A stretch of 64,000 nt of DNA from Chrysoporthe austroafricana. Taxonomy: Eukaryota > Ascomycota > Sordariomycetes > Diaporthales > Cryphonectriaceae. The notes under the pieces are model-generated. The model did no database searches. It saw only the letters and a program-made list of their open reading frames with translations, and was not told where the DNA came from. Shown one piece after another: positions 51,457-64,000 of the stretch. Position numbers and translations under genes: made by a program. The stretch's first letter is position 1, and each line of letters begins with the position of its first letter. The DNA is taken from positions 3,224,001 to 3,288,000 of the forward strand of contig JYIP02000003.1 in NCBI GenBank assembly GCA_001051155.2, read 5' to 3'.

Positions 51457-54400
51457 ATGGACGGGTCGGCCATTCAAGACGATCCGCTGGACTCGGCGCT
51501 CGACCCCCCAGTGCGCATCTTTGAGCGGCTCTCCCAGATCGCAGGCTACTCCTGGGACGAGACGACCCCTCCTGCTCATTCCAGCTACGACAATTGGTAG
51601 GCGCATCTTGCTTGTTACCCTATGTTCTACCTCCCCTAGGCATTTCTAACGGAGGTCTGATAACGCGAACAGGCACATCTGGGGCACGCGCTTTGCACCC
51701 AGGTATTCGAGCCAATATGGCACCAGCCCGTCGTCGGCGGCCAGGGGCCCTTCGAACCCTTCGGGCTCGGCCCGGGTCTCACCGTCCGAACCTCCGCCCT
51801 CGTCGCTATCGAACGGCTCGCTCTCCGAAGCCAGTGTCGGCGATGACTCCTCCATTGGAGCAGTGGTGGAGGAGCCAGTGATCGCAAGAATCTCCTTCCA
51901 CGTCTTGCGAGAAGAGAGGGTGTTCCACATGATGAAGAATTTGGTAGCGACAGCGGATCCCAATCAAGAACACATCCCAAAGCCTTTGGACTTCATACGG
52001 CTCGCTCCCGCGCCTGGAGACCGCGCCCCGATTGTCGTTGCGATATATCACTCTCCCGGCCAAAATCTCCTTCCCAAGATCATGGACATGGGCCCGGCGT
52101 TCTACAACGCTCGCAAGGTCGAGGACAGATGGGTTGCGGACATCCGAGAGCCACGGCTCGACACTCCGATCAGTCTGAACCTGTTCCTGGACTTCGCCAT
52201 CGGCGCGACGCAGTGCCTGGAAATGATACACCACGGTGTGGGCGTCATACATGGTGAGATACGAGGCGACTCGTTCCACTTCAACCGGGAGACGGGCAAA
52301 GTGAAGCTGGTGACAGTCGGTTCGGGACTGCGGTCTTTCGAGCACGGCCTAACGAGCACGGGCTGGTCTACTTTGTCGAAGGAGATCGGCGCCAAGAACA
52401 AACTGCTGTATATCAGTCCAGAGCAGACGGGACGAATGCCCGCCGAGCCAGACGCCCGGACCGATATCTATTCGCTCGGTGTGCTCTTCTGGATACTGTT
52501 GACGCAGAGCCCAGTCTTCGATGGAGACAACCCGCTGGACATCGTGCAGGGGGTGTTGGGCAAGAGGATCCCGAATGTGTCAGCGATCCGGCTCGATGTC
52601 CCTGACGTGCTGGGGAGGATCATCCAGAAGTGCACCGCGAAGAACGTTGGAGACCGGTATCACTCAATTAGCGGCTTACGGCACGACTTGGTGAAGGTGC
52701 AGGAGTTCCTGTCCGATGGCAATTGGCAGGCGCTCAAGGAATGGCGCATTGCGTCTCGAGATGTCAGCTCGTTCTTCCTGCTCCCTTCGATAATGATTGG
52801 GCGGCAAAAGGAGCGGGCAGAGCTTTTGAAGGTTATTGAGCGGGTTGCCAAATCCCATGCCATGAGCCAGCGGGGTCAGCCAAATAGATTCTCGGACGGA
52901 TCAGGCGTGTCGAATGAGTTTCTGGATGCCGGCGACTTGTCTGCTAGCGATGGAGCCAGTTCAGAGACCGGCGGGAACAGGCAGAGTGGCTCTTATTCCG
53001 CTACCATCGGCTCTGATCCAAGGTCTCGCGCCAGTATGATTCCATCTATTTACTCGACCGATTCCCCAGGTCTATCAGGAGAATCGATCACACCGAGCCG
53101 CACATCAGCAAAGCCTTGGGATCGGCATCAGTCCATATCACTTGAGACGAGGAGCTTGGTGAACAGTCTTAGCGAAGAGCGGGAGTCTCGACTTGGACCT
53201 ACAACCGATTCTTCATCTAGTCTCTCCAGACAATTAGGCAACGCCAAGTTCCGGAGACGAGGGCACTGCGAGATTGTCACTATCGAGGGAGCAGGTGGTC
53301 TAGGAAAGAGTTGTCTCGTGCAGTCCGTCCTCGCGGACTCCAGGAGGAGCGGTTACTGTGCCACCGCTAAGTTCGACACGGCCAGGAGAATGGCATTCGG
53401 ACCTCTCCTCAAATTACTTTCTTCCCTCTTCCGACAAGTCTGGGGCGAGCGGAACACGGAGACGCTGTTCCATCAGACCCTCAAGCAATACATTCGGCCA
53501 GTGTGGCCGATGTTGCACAAGGTCCTGAATCTCCCGGAATTTCTGATCGGTCCTGTAGATGCGACCATTGCTAGAAGTGTGTCGAATGCGTCGGGTTCGA
53601 CCATGCAGGCCAGGGTCAGGACACCCGGAACGATAAAGCGTAGGGGCTCCTCACCGGGGGGAACGTCTACTCCACCCTCGTCCTCCTATCGTGGCTCCAT
53701 TGTGTCAACTACGAGTTCACAGGATTTCCTACGGACTGGCGCTTCAACCAAATCCATCAGGTTGATGAACACCTTCCTCGATGTCCTCCGGATGTTTGCG
53801 CATCACAAGTTTGTCTGCTTTGTGCTGGAAGATCTTCATTTTGCGTGAGTAACCTTCTCTGTTCTGAATGGTGCTTCCTGGGCGGTGCTCTATCCATTTT
53901 GGAGTCGCTTCCGGGACATGCCATTCATGGGCCCGGGAATAAGTAACTGACATATATACACCAGGGACGACGAGTCGCTGGAACTCATCACTCAGGTAAT
54001 CAGCGCAAGGCTAAAAATGGTCATCGTCATCACGTATCGTCCAGAAGAGTTGTCTCCTCAAAAGGTCCAGAACATAATATGCTCGCCTGACTTCGAGGAG
54101 CAATCGAGAGGAGGCCCAGTCATTACCCGCATTCCACTTTCGCCCCTTGGCGAGGAGGAGATCGTCCAATATGTCTCGGCAACGTTATCCAAGCCAAAGG
54201 AGGACATTCTCCCACTGGCTCTGGTGATACAGTCGAAATCAGGCGGCAATCCCTTCTACATACGTGAGATGCTCTCTGCCTGTCACAGAAAGCGGTGCAT
54301 CTTCTATGATTACAAGGCGAGCCAGTGGGTTTACGACCTCGACAGGCTATTTGAGGAGTTTCAGGGGGAGCAGAACTATGATGTGCTCGACACGAACTTC

Positions 54401-57400
54401 ATCACGCGGCGTCTCAGCGAACTACCAGAGGCCTCGAAGTGTCTTCTTGGATGGGCCGCTCTTCTTGGTCACTCCTTCTCCTTCGGTACGTCCTATGCCT
54501 GCTCAAAGCTCTGCTAAAGCCCCGAAGAATATTTCACCAGTTCTTCAAATCAATTATCTCGCTTGACTTTCCCGCTTCTCAGACAATTTCCTTCTCTATT
54601 CTAGTCCCGATCTATTGTAGTAGCTGGCACTTGCTGACACAGAAGTTACCTAGAGCTCATCTGCCATCTCCTCAAGGGCGAGTGTCAGGATATGTGTATC
54701 TCATCGTCGTCAGAATACATACATCGGCCTTATAAGCAACAAGAGGCGGTGGCCGGCTTGCAAGCAGCAATCCAGGCTCTAGTGCTTGTACCAAGCGAGA
54801 CTGATGACCGCTTTCGCTTCGCGCATGATCGATACATACAGGCCGCTGGTCAGCTGAAGATTTGTGATGTGAGGAAAATGCACTTCATAATCGCCCAGGT
54901 CCTCATGAAATACTACGCGGAGAACGGCAAGTCGAAAGAAGATGTCGCATCGCATATCTGCGAATCCGTCGACATCATTCGGCAGCGCGTGCAGGTCCGA
55001 CGACCCTATCGCCAGCTCCTCTTTGACTGTGCAAAGGTCAGCACGGAGCGTGGTGCTCGACCGACCGCCGCCAAATTTTACACCAACGCGGTCGCGCTCC
55101 TTCAACCAAACCCTTGGAACGACGGCGCAGAGGATGTCTCGTACGAGGAGACAAGTCAACTATATCTCCGTGCTGCGGAGTGTTACCTCTGTGAGACGTC
55201 CCGCTATCTGTGTTGAAACTGTGATGTGTACATTACTAATTGAGAACTATCAAGACATGGGCAATCACGGCGCGGCTAATGCCTTGCTGGGAACCATCTT
55301 CACGTCAGGTAGGCGGCTTGAGAGCAGCAGCGTAACTTCCCTTTCCCCCTCGACTAACCGTCGTGCAGCAAGAACGGCATTCGATAAGGCACCCGCCTCC
55401 GTTCTACAATCCAGAATATTCGCCCAGGCAGGCGACGCTGAAGAGGCCTTGACGTGCCTCGTACAGTGCCTCAAGGATCTTGACGTGCCTTTCGAGGAAA
55501 ATCCGACTTGGGAGAAGTGTGATGCCGACTTTGAGAGAATTATCATTGAGATTCGGTCTCTGGAAACGAACGAGATCGTCAACCCGCCCTATACGGACGA
55601 TCCAAATTTGGCATCTATCGGTGCCGTCCTTGCAGATGCCATTAGTGCAGCTTGGTGGAGCGATTCTATCATGTTCTTTCATCTATCCCTCGTGATGGTG
55701 GACGTTCATTTAAGCCGCGGAGCGTTCCCAAGTAGCGGCATGGCATTCTTACACATTGCCATGGTCGCCCTCTCCAGGTTCAGCATGGCGGAATTGGCCA
55801 TCGAATTGGGTTCTATCTCTCTGGACCTCTTGGATAAGTACCGAGACGCCTTCTCTATGGCTCGAGGCTACATGCTGTATTCCTTCCTCGTTGGCCACGT
55901 TCAGATGCCCCTAAGCGTCGCTGTGGGCCAGGTTGAGGCTGCCGTCGAATATGCCACCGTTGCAGGAGACCGTACGTCCACCATCCTGAGTTTCGGCTTG
56001 CTCGGCCAATTAAAGCTCTTCGCCAGCGAGAACTGCGCGGACTTGGAGGCATTCTGTCAATATGGCTGCGAGGACATCCCAAATTGGTACCAGGACACGC
56101 GGGGTGGGACACTTCTCATAGCAGTACGGCAGGTCTGTCGGGCCTTACAGGGGAAGACGCGAGTTGCCATTGCGGAACAGGTGATGGATGACACTCAGAA
56201 CAGTCACAACTCTGCTGCGTACAAAGCATGGCTGGATGTAAATGCAAAGAACGGCCAGCGTTCCGTCACCTGGTATGAAACGCTGGAGATGATCCCGCTG
56301 TTCCTCTTTGGGCACTATGATAGAGCTGTTCAGATGGGAAAGCGCTGTGTCGCCAACGAACAGCTCCTATGGTCCGGTGAGTTATTCTCCCTTTCTTAGA
56401 CGGTGCAACGCCGCTCTGTCCGGGGAGGCTTTCAGGGTGTAGTACCTGCAATTTAAGTCCTGATGTGGGATTCTGACAAGTCTCAGCACGCAATACTCGA
56501 TCGGTAATGCTGTTCTACGGGCTAGCTCTTGCAGGGCTTATCTTTCATAAGCTGGACGACCCTCGTAATCAGGGCACCGATATGGACGAGGAGATCAAGG
56601 CTACAACTGAGACACTTGAGTTTCTACGACGGAAAATCACCGACTGGGAGACAGTGTGCGACGTCAATTATCTGCCTTGGGACCATTTTCTGCAATCGCA
56701 AATCCTCGAACTCAAGCAGGACACTGGTCAGGCCATTCGTGTGTATGAGGATGCGCTAGATCACGCCGCTGAGCAGAACTTGACATTTGAGGAAGCGGTC
56801 GGCAACTACCTCTTGGCTGGGCTCTTCATAAGGAGAGGCGCTCGGAGATCAGCTAAGGCTGCTCTCAAGGAGGCCATTGGCCTATTCCGTGGGCTGAGTG
56901 CCACGGGCTTGTCAGAGCGGATTGAAGAGGACCACCACCTCCTTCTCCATGGTCCCACTCGCAATCCACGTACCGTCGATGCCACAGTGCAAACGGACTT
57001 CGCGGGAGATCCACTTGCTGTACAGTACCGCGCAGTTGACGGAGAGGCAGATTCGCCGCCACAACCCGCTCTGGCAGGCATAGCTGAGATTGAGGAGAAC
57101 AGGATCGGAGCCTGGCGAGGCTCGATGCACCCTCCAGAGGCTGGCGCTGGACTGCCGTCCCTCGACATGATCGATCTACACGCCATACTGGTATCTTCGC
57201 AAGTCATTTCCTCCATCCTCGAGGTCCAAGAACTCCTCAAGACGATGTGTGATGTGATACTTCAAACATGCGGAGGCACGGCGACTCTGGCGGCTATCAT
57301 TGTCGACGATTCGGACCAGTGGTGTGTCGCGGCAAGTGGCGATCCGGAGAAAGGCGCACAAGCTCACAAGCCTGCGGTGCCGCTGAGCTCGTCGCAGCAC

Positions 57401-59978
57401 ATGGTCCCAGAAAATGTTATTCTCTACTGTACCCGTTTCAGAGAGGCAGTATTTAGTGCTGATATAACCAGCGACGAGCGGTTCGGAGTCAGTGAGCAAT
57501 GGCTACAAAAGAACCCGGCGGGTCGCGCTATCATCGCATATCCCATCAGCCACGGCACAGGGCCACTGCTCGGATGCCTTTACCTTGAAGGAAACCCAGG
57601 ATCATTCACCGACCGCAACGTCACCGTCACGCAGCTCCTCGTCAACCAGATCGGCATCAGCTATTCAAACGCGCTGTCCCTGAAAGCGATCGAGAAGGTC
57701 TCGAGCGAGAACGCCAGCATGATCGAGGCCCAGAAGCGCGCCTTGTTGAAGGCTCAGGAGGCCGAAACCAAGGCCAAGGCTGCGGAAGCCCAAGCAAGGC
57801 GCAACGAGAAACGTGCGGAAGAGGCGGCTAAGGCGAAGAGTATCTTCTTGGCAAACGTGTCGCATGAGCTTCGGTACGTGTCCCAAGAGTTATCCCTAGA
57901 CCAGGCGTTACTGTCGTCGCTCCGTTACGCTCCACTGACCCACCTCTTTCACAACTTTGACCCTGTTAACCTATCACCTTCCTATCTGCTTCCCTCTCCC
58001 GCCTGCGTCTTCAGCTATCTTACTGGTTGCTAACGCCCTACAGCACGCCTCTGAATGGTGTCATTGGCAACTCAGAGCTCTTGAAGGACTCAAACCTTTC
58101 GAAAGAGCAGTTGGAGATGGCCGATTCCATCCGCGTCTCTGCTGATCTACTGCTTACTGTCATCAACGACATCTTGGACTTCTCCAAGATGGAGGCGGAC
58201 AAAATGAAAGTACGTCCAAGAATCGTCCCAAGTCCGTTGTCCCCTGAGCGAGATGAAGCTGACTATGGGCCCTATAGCTCTACATCACTGCTTTCAATCC
58301 GGAAGAGATGGTGCGCGAGGTTGTCCGCGCACAGTCGTATAGCAACCGAGAAAAGACAAAGAGACAGAACGTCTCTATTGTCCGCGACATCAACCTGCCA
58401 CCAATGCTAATCTACGGAGATCCAATTCGCCTGCACCAGGTTCTCGGCAATTTGATATCGAACAGTCTGAAGTTCACCGAGGATGGCTCTGTCACGATCG
58501 GAGCTCGTCTCGATTCAGAGACGAGCGAGAGAGCCACCCTAACATTCTGGGTCAAAGACACCGGCATTGGAATCTCGCCAGAACAGAAAGCAAAGCTCTT
58601 CCAGCCCTTTAGCCAAGCCGATACGTCTACCGCGCGGAAATACGGTGGCAGTGGGCTGGGCTTGTCAATTTGCAAGTCGCTGATTGAGACCATGATGAAG
58701 GGTGAGATCGAGTTGGAGAGCGAGCAGAACGTTGGCACCACGGCTTGGTTTACTGTCACATTTGACAAGGCTAAGCCCAATGTCACGGCCGGTGACCCTC
58801 GTGGCCTGCCCGAGAGCTTCTCCCGGCGGTCCTCTGACAATGTTAACCGGGAAGCCTCGCCCAACCCCTACATCGATCTCTCTGTGATCCCCAAAGAGCA
58901 ACTGCGAGTGTGCATCGCGGAGGACAACGCCATCAACCAGAAAATCGCGATTCAGTACGTTCAGAGGCTCGGCTACACGAAAGTCGACGCCTACGACAAC
59001 GGGCTGAAGGCTGTCGAGGGTCTGCGTCAGAAAGCCAGGGAAGGCCAGCCTTACCATATCATCCTGATGGATGTGCAAATGCCGGTGATGGATGGCTACA
59101 ATGCTACAAGGTTGCTACGGAAGGACCCGATCGAGGAGGTGCGCAAGATCCTAGTCATCGCCATGACGGCGAGCGCTATCCAAGGAGATCGCGAGAAGTG
59201 CTTAGCTGCTGGCATGAATGATGTACGTCCTTTGATCGTCTTGTTTATCCCCCTCCTGCAATTTGGTCTGCCTCTCTCGGGGACTCCATCACATATCTCA
59301 AACCGCCTGAGATCGAGGTAAAAGACAAAGTCAAGATTTCGCACTTATTGAAACGCGAATACTTTGTTATATACCTCGTCTCGGACAGTACGGGTTGAGG
59401 ACTAAGGACCTCATCCCTTTTCGCCTCAAATTTCTTTCTGGATGATCGAAAACTGACTTCCAATGCTCTAGTATCTGGCGAAGCCGGTGCGCTCGGACGT
59501 GCTCAAGAGGAAGCTAGAGACTTATATCAACCCGGGCGAAAGGAAGCTTAGCGAAGCCTCGGTGATCAGCCAACACGGCTCTCCCTCTAGCGCAAGCCCG
59601 CCTTCTTCGTCACGCCCAACGAGCACAACCACTGAAGTGAACGGCAGTACAGCCGGCTCGCCGAGTCCTACTACCAAAGACAATTTCCTGGACAGCAGAC
59701 TACCAGACAGCAATGGTCAAAATCCTGCTTCCCCCAGCAGGACCTCGAGCGACAACAGAATGTCTGACGCCGGCTCTGTGGAGAGCACCAGCGCTACTGG
59801 CGGAGCCGGCGGCGGCAAGATCCGGAACAAGTTGACGAAGAATCGCAGCGGCAATGACGCGCTTGAGGGTGGAAAGGAGAAAGAAAAGGAGAAGGAGAAG
59901 GGCAAGTCGGTTCTCAAGAAGAAGAACCCGCTGCAGAGGAGGGGTAGCAGCGACATTGCCCCGGACGAGCAGCAGTGA
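51457..59978 (+). CDS. Hybrid histidine kinase with N-terminal kinase-like and ATPase modules (group X, Chk1/Mak2/Mak3 type)
   Basis: Very large sensor of the fungal phosphorelay, expected to feed Ypd1 and response regulators; relatives act in oxidative stress and morphogenesis. Ten exons: 51457-51596, 51673-53844, 53965-54485, 54654-55190, 55255-55308, 55369-56376, 56487-57873, 58044-58209, 58278-59222 and 59472-59978, giving 2478 residues. Order: Ser/Thr-kinase-like domain (~110-390, with HGEIRGD in place of the HRD loop); P-loop ATPase with GAGGLGKS near residue 585; alpha-helical TPR/transcription-regulator-like middle; GAF domain ~1715-1875; Ala/Lys/Glu-rich coiled coil; H-box NVSHELRTPLNG with His1937; HATPase with [16 protein letters not shown] and GGSGLGLSI; receiver domain with EDN, phospho-acceptor Asp2260 ([11 protein letters not shown]) and Lys2314 (YLAKP). 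A ~150-residue Ser/Pro/Lys-rich tail closes it. All splice phases agree. Confidence 0.93.
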
Positions 59979-61087
59979 ACGCGTGAGAATACGGCTCGAT
60001 ATCCAATTCCCAACGAACAGCGCGGAAGGGACAAGACGAAGACGAGATATTGCCACAGCATCGTCTTTTTTGTACATGGACAGAACGGTGTCATGGTTAA
60101 GGTGTTCACGAGAAGGCCTTTGGTTTTTGTGTTCTTTTCCTGGCACGTTCTCTGGCTACTGGATGTCAATACCCCTCCCAGATTCTTTTTGAGCGCGGTT
60201 ATGAAAACAAGCGGCCAGGCCGCAAGGGATTTTGCTTCTTTCTTACCTTCTTACTTTGGTTGTCCAAGCGAAAACAGCGCGACGGTGGACGTAAAATACA
60301 GGATCAACAATTCCCGCTTTTGCATTGTTCTTCTCATGGCAGCATCATCCGATACAGGGCGTCTGGCTCGTCAAATAATACACGAAGGCACGGGAAGAGG
60401 GTGGCTTTGTATGGTGTACATGTGTAGGTATTAGGTGGCCTTTGGGAGCCACAAGCGCCGAACGAGATGTTCGGCTGGAATGGAACATATGATCAGGAGA
60501 CTGAACTGTCTTCCTTGCCTCGATGTGATATGTGGAGTCCAAGGACGTGATAGCGAGTTGACTCTATGGCACAATGGGCAGTGCGTAGGATTGGTTTACA
60601 AGTTCATCGTGTGTTGCGGCCCGCAAGACCAGTATTTATTTGAAAGCCAGACAATCAGGTTATCTTTGGTTGTTTTTGTTCGCTATTTTCCGTTCAACTC
60701 AATTGTGAACTTTACGTCGTCCACACGAACCTGGCGGACTACGCTGAGGATGACCCATGCTCGAGTACTGTAGGTACGTCACTAGCATGGCAGGTAGTGT
60801 GGTCCGTGCGCCGAGCATACCGAGCAGGCAAGGGGTGAAGAGGTGCCGTGGGGGTGAAGGGTCAATCACCCTTAACCATCTCGACTTTCGACGACCTGGC
60901 TTCTGCTTCAGGATCCGACCGGCGACACCTCCCTCAAACTCCCTGTAGACTTGACCGTACTCATGCGATACCTACAGTAGATGCATCGACCATCAAAGGT
61001 CCAATGACTTCCTAAGCCGAAACGCGAAACCCCCCTGAAATACCTTCGACCACGTCCCCCACCATCCCCCTCCGCCGCCATTCCGAG
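59979..61087. other. Intergenic region, histidine kinase / dilute-domain gene
   Basis: Kinase 3' end and promoter of the next plus-strand gene. The frames present are short and unrecognised. The 100 bases before 61088 are C-rich, as expected of a leader. Confidence 0.6.
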
Positions 61088-63766
61088 ATGGACTTTGGGC
61101 TTCCAGATGGCGGGGCCGAGAGTCCCTTTGACGACGGCGCCGCCGCCGACAAGAAGCCCAAGGTCCTTCCGCCTGACCTGCCGACGTCGCTTGATGACAG
61201 GCGCGTGCCGAGAGAGCCTGTGCCTGAGACGGAGATGTACGATGGGTGGCAAGGTCGGTCACGCATGATTCCTTAGTCCCCTTTGAGCCAGCGTTAGGGA
61301 GACTCGGCTGCTTACACGAGACCGTCATTAGGACAATCGCAGTTTTTGACCACCCCCGTGGTAGCCAAGCCCCTCAAGTTTAGCGACCTCTCCCTCAACG
61401 ATAACTACGATGAGGACCTCACGCGAGGCATGCCCGACAGTGACACACGGCTCATGGAGATGCTGGCGGCGCAGGCGGCGCACTCGTCCGCCTCGGGACT
61501 TGAAGATGAGGAGGCAATAGCTACGAACGAGAAGCTCTCCGACAGTGAGAAGAAAGAGATGCTGCAGAAGGTGCTGAACATCGCCGCTAGCAATGGCAAT
61601 GTGGACCAGGTCAACAACATCCTGTCGGGCAAGGCCAAGCAATACGTGGATGTGAACGCTCCGGACGAGGACGGGACACCGCCGCTTATATACGCCAGCT
61701 GCTTCGTACGTCCATCCAACCGGACCCGTAGAGCCAGCCGGGGGTCATAGCTGATACGATCGCAGGGCCATGAGGCTGTGGTGGAAGCACTGATCAGCGC
61801 AGGTGTCGATGTCGACAAGCAGGACCGGAACCGTTGGAGTGCCCTGATGTGGGCCATGACGAACCGGCACAAGCAGATCGCCAAGCTGCTGCTCGACCAC
61901 GGAGCATCTCAGGATGCCAAGACGTCGTCCGGCCGGACCGCCGCCGATTTCCTCGCCCCTGACAGCGACATGTCCTTTTATCTTCACAGCAATGGCTATA
62001 ACATTGGCAGTGCCGGAGTGGGCGACGATGACTTCTATCGGCCCGGCTTCTCGCAAGACAGATTCGAGGAGGAGCTGATGGAAAATGAGCTGAGGAGACG
62101 TATGATGATGGAGAGTGCGAGGGACCTTGAGGTAGACTTGGGTAATGTCGGCATGGACGACCAGCCGGAGGTCTGTACCCTCTCGCCACCCTTGCAGGGA
62201 TTTATTTCTCGCTGACTTGACCAGCCCGTGGACGAATTCGAAGAAGAGCAGCAAGAGTTCGACTGGATGAGGTGTCTGCACGACCAGATGTTTGTGTTCC
62301 AGGAGAGCGATCTCGACCGCATTCTAGACATTATCATCACCAACATGACGCCTCAGCGATCCGCTTCTCAAAAGCCTGTCCCGGCAAACATGATCTTCCT
62401 GAGCGCTAGATATGCGCATTACCATGCGAGTCCTGATCTGCTCGCCAAATTGCTCACCATGGCAATGGACAAGATAAATGATGTGGTCGAGTACCACCAA
62501 TGGGACATGACCATATTGGCATTCTGGGCATCCAACGCCACCCTTTTGCTTCACTATCTAAAGAAGGACGCAGGGCTTGTAGAGGCGACCGTCCATTTTC
62601 AGGCCCAACTCGCCGAGCTTATCAACGAGATTTTCATCCTCATCGTGCGGGACGCGGAACGGCGACTGGACAAAGTTCTGGATTCGGCGATGTTGGATCA
62701 CGAGACCATACCGGGATTCGAAGACATTACGTTCCAGAACGAGTGGAAGATTTTCAAGACCAAGAAGAAGGTCAAGGAAGAGCCCCCGGAGAGGCGGTAC
62801 CGGCCACCTTCACCCAAGCAGAGAGCGAAACCTGCCCCCCGGAACGTCACCTCACTCCTCTCCTCCACACTCTTTGTTCTTGACTTATACGACGTGCACT
62901 CTGTGATCACAGCACAGATTGTTGCACAACTGTTTTACTGGCTCGGGGCCGAACTGTTCAACCGCATCATGTCCAACAGGAAATACCTGGCCCGGACGAA
63001 AGCCATGCAAATACGCATGAACATCTCCGTCCTCGAGGACTGGGCTCGCACGAACAACAGACAGCCTGAGCATTATGAGCACGGCGAGATGCAGGCGCAT
63101 GGGGAGAACACCATCGAGGCTGCCAGGAGGCACCTCTCGCCTGTCATCCAGCTTCTTCAGTGGCTCCAGTGCTTCTCGTCGCTAGCGGCTGACGACTTAG
63201 AGGCCCTCGTCGACACGCTGCAGCAGTTGAAGACACTCACTCCACAACAGTTGATTCATGCTGCGAATCACTACCGCGCCGAGGTCGGGGAGAAGGGTCT
63301 CCCCAAGAGCGCGATGAAATATCTGGTGGCCATACAGAAGGAGACGGAGGCGAGGCGAGAAAAGGAGAAGAGTAACCGGAAGAGTCTGGCCGCTTCAATC
63401 TCGTCACCGCCTCGCAACACCAGTGTGTCCACCGACAGTGCACCGTCGACGCCCCAGCGCAATGACAAGAAAGCCTCCAACGGCGGCAGCGGTCCGCCAC
63501 AAACCCCGATCGACGAGGGTGACGAAGAGGATGCGCCGGAAAACCTACTCATGGACCCCGCGCTGATGCTGCCGTTCACGCTGCCGTCCGTTACGGACAT
63601 GCTCGTGAGCTTCGGGGCGGGCTTCGGCGGCGTCAACCGCGAGCGCGCGAGGAAGTACATCCCGACGGTGCCGCCCGAGTTCCTGGCGAAGCTGGAGGTG
63701 AACAACGGCCTGAGCAACAGGAGGCCGCTGTTTGGCGAGAAGGACTGGGAGAACGAGGAGGTCTAG
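61088..63766 (+). CDS. Ankyrin-repeat and dilute (DIL) domain protein
   Basis: Fungal protein that joins ankyrin repeats to a dilute domain, the globular tail found in class V myosins, without any motor part; the yeast relative is YPR089W. Probably a cytosolic binding platform for vesicle or membrane traffic, but this is inference. Four exons (61088-61253, 61332-61705, 61766-62170, 62225-63766) encode 828 residues. Ankyrin units lie at about 132-250: LNIAASNGNVDQVNNIL, DEDGTPPLIYASCFGHEAVV, RWSALMWAMTNRHKQIAKLL and SGRTAADFLAP. The DIL region (about 340-700) includes FLSARYAHYHASPDLLAKLL, LFVLDLYDVHSVITAQIVAQ, LFYWLGAELFNRIMSN and IQLLQWLQCFSSL. A Ser/Thr/Lys-rich linker leads to a conserved acidic-ended tail. 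Intron 3 has a weak GTCTGT donor but keeps frame. Confidence 0.92.
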
Positions 63767-64000
63767 CGGAGCTCTCTGCGGCCCAGCTCTAGGAGGCTCT
63801 GCTGACCCCACGCAATCCCGACGAGGCCAGCCGAGGCGCGGACTCCAAGCAACAGACTGAAGGGCCTTGGGCATTTGGAACAGGCAGCGACGCATCTCAG
63901 GAGCGGAAAGCGTATACCAATCAGTGAACGATGTGCTCTACTACCCCTCCCCCTACATGGATATGCGCGGACTTGCAGGGTGAACCATTAGCGCCTGTTT

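Noticed and set aside
54604..54730. Alternative acceptor (TCTAG near 54604) for intron 3 of the histidine kinase
   Set aside because: It leads to a stop near 54735; the acceptor at 54653 keeps frame and gives a continuous helical stretch.

Overview
This window is nuclear DNA of a filamentous ascomycete (Pezizomycotina, most likely a Sordariomycete). The evidence is the set of single-copy eukaryotic genes, short GT-AG introns mostly of 47-210 bases with CTGAC/CTAAC-type branch points, long G+C-rich coding exons and wide gene-free intervals. Two genes fit such a fungus particularly well: a eukaryotic-type UDP-galactopyranose mutase and a group X-type hybrid histidine kinase. I see no bacterial operon, virus, CRISPR array, rRNA or convincing tRNA.

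Layout. Bases 1-9387 hold no supportable gene. From 9.4 to 30 kb lies a conserved block: ARPC5 (+), NDUFAF5-like methyltransferase-fold protein (-), AP-2 alpha adaptin (+), YggS/PLPBP protein (-), TAF4 (-), Ysh1/CPSF73 (+), SRP19/Sec65 (-) and a CCCH zinc-finger protein (-). A 4.3 kb gene-poor, partly AT-rich gap follows. Next come SSL1/p44 of TFIIH (+), 4-hydroxyphenylpyruvate dioxygenase (-), a TTC36-like TPR protein (+), a tiny NCE101-like protein (-), ribosomal protein eL27 (+) and a triose-phosphate/nucleotide-sugar-type transporter (-). After another 3.9 kb gap come UDP-galactopyranose mutase (+), the roughly 2478-residue hybrid histidine kinase (+), and an ankyrin-plus-dilute-domain protein (+) that ends 234 bases before the window edge.

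The genes form no metabolic cluster. They are housekeeping genes on alternating strands: RNA polymerase II transcription and mRNA 3' processing (TAF4, SSL1, Ysh1), protein targeting and translation (SRP19, eL27), endocytosis and actin (ARPC5, AP-2 alpha, perhaps the dilute-domain protein), mitochondrial or cofactor upkeep (NDUFAF5-like, PLPBP), tyrosine breakdown (HPPD), cell-wall galactofuranose (UGM) and signalling (histidine kinase).

Exon structures were worked out by hand from splice consensus, reading phase and family conservation. All nineteen models keep frame from start to stop. I found no clear new biological system. The points most worth a second look are the multidomain histidine kinase with a degenerate kinase-like head, very small exons, a stop-free 60-base intron in AP-2 alpha, a probable GC-AG intron, a charged insert inside the SSL1 zinc region, and open frames in the gene deserts that may be decayed genes.
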